DNA from: Paenibacillus tuaregi | Lineage (GTDB): Bacteria; Bacillota; Bacilli; Paenibacillales; Paenibacillaceae | Reading direction: 5' to 3' | Length of the DNA stretch: 64,000 bases | Assembly (NCBI RefSeq): GCF_900086655.1 | Contig: NZ_LT575476.1 | Location: forward strand, 676,164 to 740,163 | The notes under the pieces: model-generated | The model's database searches: none | What the model was told of the DNA's origin: nothing | The model's input: the letters and a program-made list of their open reading frames with translations, nothing else | Translations under genes and position numbers: made by a program | In this document: positions 60,927 through 64,000 of the stretch, piece by piece | How the letters are laid out: each line of letters opens with the position of its first letter | Position numbering within the stretch: the first letter of the stretch is position 1

Positions 60927-62465
60927 ATGAATAAGCCAAATGAAATGATTGTCGTCCTGGACTTCGGGGGACAGTACAACCAGTTAATAGCCAGAAGGAT
61001 TCGCGATCTTGGTGTGTACAGTGAACTGCTGCCGTATAACACAACTGCTGAGCGCCTTCGCGAACTTGCGCCTAAAGGGATTGTGTTCTCCGGCGGGCCG
61101 ACAAGTGTGTATGCAGAGAATGCGCCACAAGTGGACCCTGAGATTTTCAACCTGAACGTGCCGATCTTCGGGATTTGTTATGGAATGCAGTTGATGGCCC
61201 ACCAATTGAACGGTAAAGTTGAACGGGCCGCCAAACGGGAGTACGGGAAAGCGGATGTTCGCTTCGCTGAGCATTCCGCATTGACTAAAGGTCTGGATGC
61301 GGAGCAAACGGTATGGATGAGCCATGGTGACCACGTGGTGGAGCTGCCTGAAGGCTTCCAGATCGATGCGGTTACCGAACATGCTCCAATTGCTGGCTTC
61401 AGTCACAAGGAACGTCACTTGTACGGTGTTCAGTTCCACCCGGAGGTTCGCCACTCAGTACACGGGAACGAGATGATCCGCAACTTCCTCTATGAAGTGT
61501 GCGGCTGTGAAGGCAACTGGACGATGGGGACGTTTATCGAAGATACAATCAGAGACATCCGCGAGCAGGTCGGGGACAACAATGTGTTATGTGCTCTGAG
61601 CGGAGGGGTAGATTCCTCTGTTGTGGCGATCCTGCTTCATAAAGCGATCGGGGACAAGCTTACATGCATGTTCATCGACCATGGTCTGCTCCGCAAAGGC
61701 GAGGCTGAGAGCGTTATGGAAACCTTCGTTGGCAAGTTTGACATGAAGGTTGTCAAGATCGATGCGCGGGAACGCTTCTTGTCCAAGCTGGCTGGTGTGG
61801 ATGATCCAGAACAGAAACGTAAAATTATCGGAAACGAATTTATCTATGTGTTTGACGAGGAGTCCAAGAAATTTGACCATTTCAAATTCCTGGCTCAGGG
61901 TACGCTCTATACTGATATCGTAGAGAGCGGTACAGCAACAGCTCATACGATTAAGTCCCACCATAACGTTGGCGGATTGCCGGAAGATATGGATTTCGAG
62001 CTGGTGGAGCCGCTCAAAGCGTTGTTCAAGGATGAGGTTCGTAAAGTCGGTGAAGAGTGCGGCCTTCCTACGGAGATTGTCTGGAGACAGCCGTTCCCGG
62101 GTCCGGGTCTGGCTATCCGGGTTCTGGGCGAGGTTACGGAAGAGAAGCTGCAAATTGTTCGTGATTCCGACTATATCCTGCGTGAAGAAATTGCCAAGGC
62201 GGGCCTTGACCGCGAGATTTGGCAGTATTTCACAGCTCTGCCGAACATGAAGAGCGTTGGGGTTATGGGTGATGCACGTACGTATTCCTATACTGTAGGT
62301 ATCCGCGCCGTAACGTCAATCGACGGCATGACTGCGGACTGGGCACGTATTCCTTGGGACGTGCTTGAGAAAATTTCGGTTCGTATCGTGAATGAAGTGG
62401 ATAACGTGAACCGGATCGTGTACGATATCACATCGAAGCCGCCGGCTACGATTGAGTGGGAATAA
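60927..62465 (+). CDS. guaA: GMP synthase (glutamine-hydrolysing)
   Basis: The 512-residue protein has an N-terminal class I glutaminase domain with C84 in GICYGMQ and HPE in [11 protein letters not shown]. An ATP-pyrophosphatase domain with the P-loop SGGVDSS starting at S225 and a C-terminal dimerisation domain ending [18 protein letters not shown] follow. It aminates XMP to GMP. GAGGGAGG precedes the ATG. A purine permease under purine control follows, giving a purine synthesis/salvage pair. Confidence 0.97.
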   Translation: MNKPNEMIVVLDFGGQYNQLIARRIRDLGVYSELLPYNTTAERLRELAPKGIVFSGGPTSVYAENAPQVDPEIFNLNVPIFGICYGMQLMAHQLNGKVERAAKREYGKADVRFAEHSALTKGLDAEQTVWMSHGDHVVELPEGFQIDAVTEHAPIAGFSHKERHLYGVQFHPEVRHSVHGNEMIRNFLYEVCGCEGNWTMGTFIEDTIRDIREQVGDNNVLCALSGGVDSSVVAILLHKAIGDKLTCMFIDHGLLRKGEAESVMETFVGKFDMKVVKIDARERFLSKLAGVDDPEQKRKIIGNEFIYVFDEESKKFDHFKFLAQGTLYTDIVESGTATAHTIKSHHNVGGLPEDMDFELVEPLKALFKDEVRKVGEECGLPTEIVWRQPFPGPGLAIRVLGEVTEEKLQIVRDSDYILREEIAKAGLDREIWQYFTALPNMKSVGVMGDARTYSYTVGIRAVTSIDGMTADWARIPWDVLEKISVRIVNEVDNVNRIVYDITSKPPATIEWE

Positions 62466-62474
62466 AGTTTAGTC

Positions 62475-62514
62475 AAAGAGCAGTATTCCTGGATAGGGAG
62501 ACTGCTCTTTTTTA
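62475..62514 (+). terminator. Terminator of guaA
   Basis: AAAGAGCAGT/ACTGCTCTTT plus an inner TTCC/GGGA, followed by TTTTTTA. Confidence 0.9.
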
Positions 62515-62580
62515 TGTTGTGGAGTCGCGAGAGTAATTCAAAAATTAATTGAATTGTAATAAATGTTTACTCCTAATGGT

Positions 62581-62626
62581 AAAACACGAACATTAAGCCG
62601 GGTGTGATAAATATCATTCGTATTTT
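62581..62626 (+). promoter_or_regulatory. Pair of PurR boxes upstream of the purine permease gene
   Basis: AAAACACGAACATTA (62581-62595) and, inverted, AAAATACGAATGATAT (62611-62626 on the other strand) match the PurBox core with CGAA at the centre. The two are in opposite orientation at the spacing seen in B. subtilis PurR operators, just before the -35 box. Confidence 0.65.
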
Positions 62627-62629
62627 CTA

Positions 62630-62658
62630 TTGACAAGACTCGGCTTCAAGCCTAAAAT
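62630..62658 (+). promoter_or_regulatory. Sigma-A promoter of the purine permease gene
   Basis: Consensus TTGACA at 62630-62635, 17-base spacer, TAAAAT at 62653-62658. Confidence 0.8.
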
Positions 62659-62720
62659 AAATCAGGTAAACCGCGTTTATGCGAGTTACAACGAGAATTT
62701 TCGACAATACTATAACCAGC

Positions 62721-62789
62721 TTTTCGTATAATTCCGGGGATTGGCCCGGTTGTTTCTACGAGGTCACCGTAATGATCTGGCTACGAAAG
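62721..62789 (+). promoter_or_regulatory. Purine riboswitch, guanine class
   Basis: P1 is TTTCGTA (62722-62728)/TACGAAA (62782-62788). P2 CCGGG/CCCGG is followed by the J2/3 core TTTCTAC, a P3 with loop ACCGTAA, and CTGGCTACG. The nucleotide at the specificity position (equivalent to C74 of xpt) is C in GGCTA, so guanine or hypoxanthine should bind rather than adenine. A terminator 100 bases downstream completes the switch. Confidence 0.88.
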
Positions 62790-62889
62790 ATTGGGCGCTT
62801 ATTAGTTTGTACAGGCACAAGGACAAGGGCTTCCTGTTCTTGATCGGCAGAGCCATGGCTTGTGCACGGCGTCCTTTCCATGAGCTTCA

Positions 62890-62921
62890 GAACCGGGGAC
62901 ACAGTTTCCCGGTTTTTTTGT
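62890..62921 (+). terminator. Terminator in the riboswitch leader
   Basis: AACCGGGG pairs with CCCGGTT, followed by seven T, 38 bases before the permease ATG. It is probably the expression platform of the guanine riboswitch; the alternative antiterminator pairing was not resolved by eye. Confidence 0.75.
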
Positions 62922-62958
62922 CGTTGATGACTCATACTTAAGGGGGAGAATTTCTACA

Positions 62959-64000
62959 ATGGATCGGTTCTTTAAGTTGAAGGAACATGGTACGAACGTA
63001 AGAACAGAAGTGATTGCGGGAATTACCACATTCATGACAATGGCGTATATTCTTGTCGTGAACAATATTTTTCTCGGGCCCACTGGTGCTGGAATACCTG
63101 CTGACGGCGTGTTCTTTGCTACCACGGTTGGTGCCGGGTTGATCACGATACTGATGGGATTGTTCGTGAATATCCCAATCGCGCTTGCTCCAGGTATGGG
63201 TTTGAATGCTTATTTTATGACGATTGTATTAAGCTCTAACGGGGCGATTACTTGGCAGGCTGCGCTTGGTGCGGTATTTATCTCAGGTATTATCTTTTTG
63301 ATCCTGACGGTGACCAAGGTAAGGCAGCTGCTGATTAAGGCAGTACCGACAAGCCTCAAATCCGCGATTACCGTCGGAATTGGCTTGTTTGTTTCCATAC
63401 TTGGTTTTAAAATGAGCAATCTGATGGTTGCCAACCTTTCGGGCGTCAAAGATGCTTCGCAGACGGTACCAGGGAGCAGCATGAATTTCGCTCTTGGGGA
63501 CATTGTTCATAGTCATGATGTTCAGCTAACCTTGATCGGATTGATTGTAATTGCAATACTTATGGTACTTCGTGTAAAAGGTGCGCTGCTTATCGGGATT
63601 GTTCTCACAACGCTGATTGGTATTCCTATGGGAGTAACTCATACAGAGGGATTGTCCGGCGCACACTGGATTCCAACCTTTGATAACCTGGCTGTTGGAC
63701 AATTTGATCTGGCAGGGGCTTTCAAAATTGGATTGTTTGAGATCGTATTTATCTTCACTTTTGTGGAGTTGTTTGATACCTTCGGAACCTTGGTCGGTAC
63801 GGCTACCCGTGCGGGACTGATGAAGAACAAGGAAGAGGGCGAGAAGAAGATCGGAAAGGCCATGCTTGTCGATGCAATCGGCGTCAGCGCAGGCGCGGTG
63901 CTGGGTACGAGTACGATAACTTCTTATGTTGAAAGTACGGCCGGTGTTGCTGAGGGAGGACGCACGGGTCTGACTTCGGTAACTACGGGTATCCTGTTCC
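62959..64000 (+). CDS. pbuG: NCS2 purine permease, PbuG/AzgA-like (partial)
   Basis: The first 347 residues are in the window; the 3' end lies beyond it. The protein starts MDRFFKLKEHGTNVRTEV and has the family block AGITTFMTMAYILVVNN. It then has many membrane helices with ALAPGMGLNAYF and FIFTFVELFDTFGTLVG, the substrate-binding signature of AzgA-type carriers. In B. subtilis PbuG takes up hypoxanthine and guanine, which agrees with the guanine riboswitch and PurR boxes upstream. Adenine-type carriers of the same family cannot be wholly excluded. Confidence 0.92.
   Translation, partial: MDRFFKLKEHGTNVRTEVIAGITTFMTMAYILVVNNIFLGPTGAGIPADGVFFATTVGAGLITILMGLFVNIPIALAPGMGLNAYFMTIVLSSNGAITWQAALGAVFISGIIFLILTVTKVRQLLIKAVPTSLKSAITVGIGLFVSILGFKMSNLMVANLSGVKDASQTVPGSSMNFALGDIVHSHDVQLTLIGLIVIAILMVLRVKGALLIGIVLTTLIGIPMGVTHTEGLSGAHWIPTFDNLAVGQFDLAGAFKIGLFEIVFIFTFVELFDTFGTLVGTATRAGLMKNKEEGEKKIGKAMLVDAIGVSAGAVLGTSTITSYVESTAGVAEGGRTGLTSVTTGILF

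Overview
The window reads as chromosome of a Paenibacillus-type, spore-forming, low-GC Gram-positive bacterium. Supporting this are strong GGAGG ribosome binding sites, GTG and TTG starts, a KinB-like sensor kinase, BrxA bacilliredoxin, a YneF-type protein, a SodF-type superoxide dismutase, an SLH-anchored chitinase, a YesM/YesN two-component pair and a purine riboswitch before a PbuG-type permease. I see no rRNA, tRNA, CRISPR array, prophage or insertion sequence. This is mostly core chromosome with some surface and sugar-use accessory genes. The assignment to Paenibacillus is inference from gene content.

Layout. 1-3600: 5' end of a flavoprotein gene, membrane histidine kinase, brxA, nadE. 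4100-6830: secreted S-layer-type chitinase. 7000-12830: alpha/beta hydrolase, acpS, mutY, a small protein, sodA, a chromate-transporter homologue, a GNAT acetyltransferase. 13300-16590: queG, an HD-GYP protein, a yneF-like gene, folE. 16760-20500: SodF-like dismutase with an N-terminal helical domain, membrane-anchored hydrolase, IclR regulator, small membrane protein. 20560-25000: a GntR / membrane protein / secreted hydrolase operon read leftward, then cysK. 25120-27850: acnA (leftward). 28300-35570: amidase-domain protein, ddl, small unknown, uvsE, fabI, inositol-phosphatase family gene, small unknown, SGNH hydrolase. 35740-36930: unknown secreted protein.

37250-49980 is the main accessory block. 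Two GH65 phosphorylases overlap by four bases and are followed by beta-phosphoglucomutase. A YesM/YesN two-component system, two CUT1 sugar permeases and a sugar-binding lipoprotein come next. Together they suggest sensing and import of an alpha-glucoside, phosphorolysis to beta-glucose 1-phosphate, and entry into glycolysis as glucose 6-phosphate. No ABC ATPase is present, so a shared MsmX-type ATPase would have to serve the importer.

50500-64000: a heptanucleotide tandem array, a glutamate-1-semialdehyde aminotransferase and an LCP-family protein (leftward), a bcp-type peroxiredoxin, a DedA protein (leftward), a polysaccharide deacetylase, a MoxR / DUF58 / transglutaminase operon, guaA, and an NCS2 purine permease cut by the window edge. 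The permease is preceded by a PurR-type box pair, a sigma-A-like promoter, a guanine-class riboswitch and a terminator.

Signals that ordinary gene calls do not explain: a 17-bp inverted repeat shared by the iclR promoter and the acnA upstream region; two copies of a ~200-bp hairpin element; a degenerate ~85-bp intergenic repeat present three times; the AAAACCC heptamer array; a purine-rich track with 33-bp repeats behind pgmB; and a 42-bp triplicated insert inside one GH65 enzyme.
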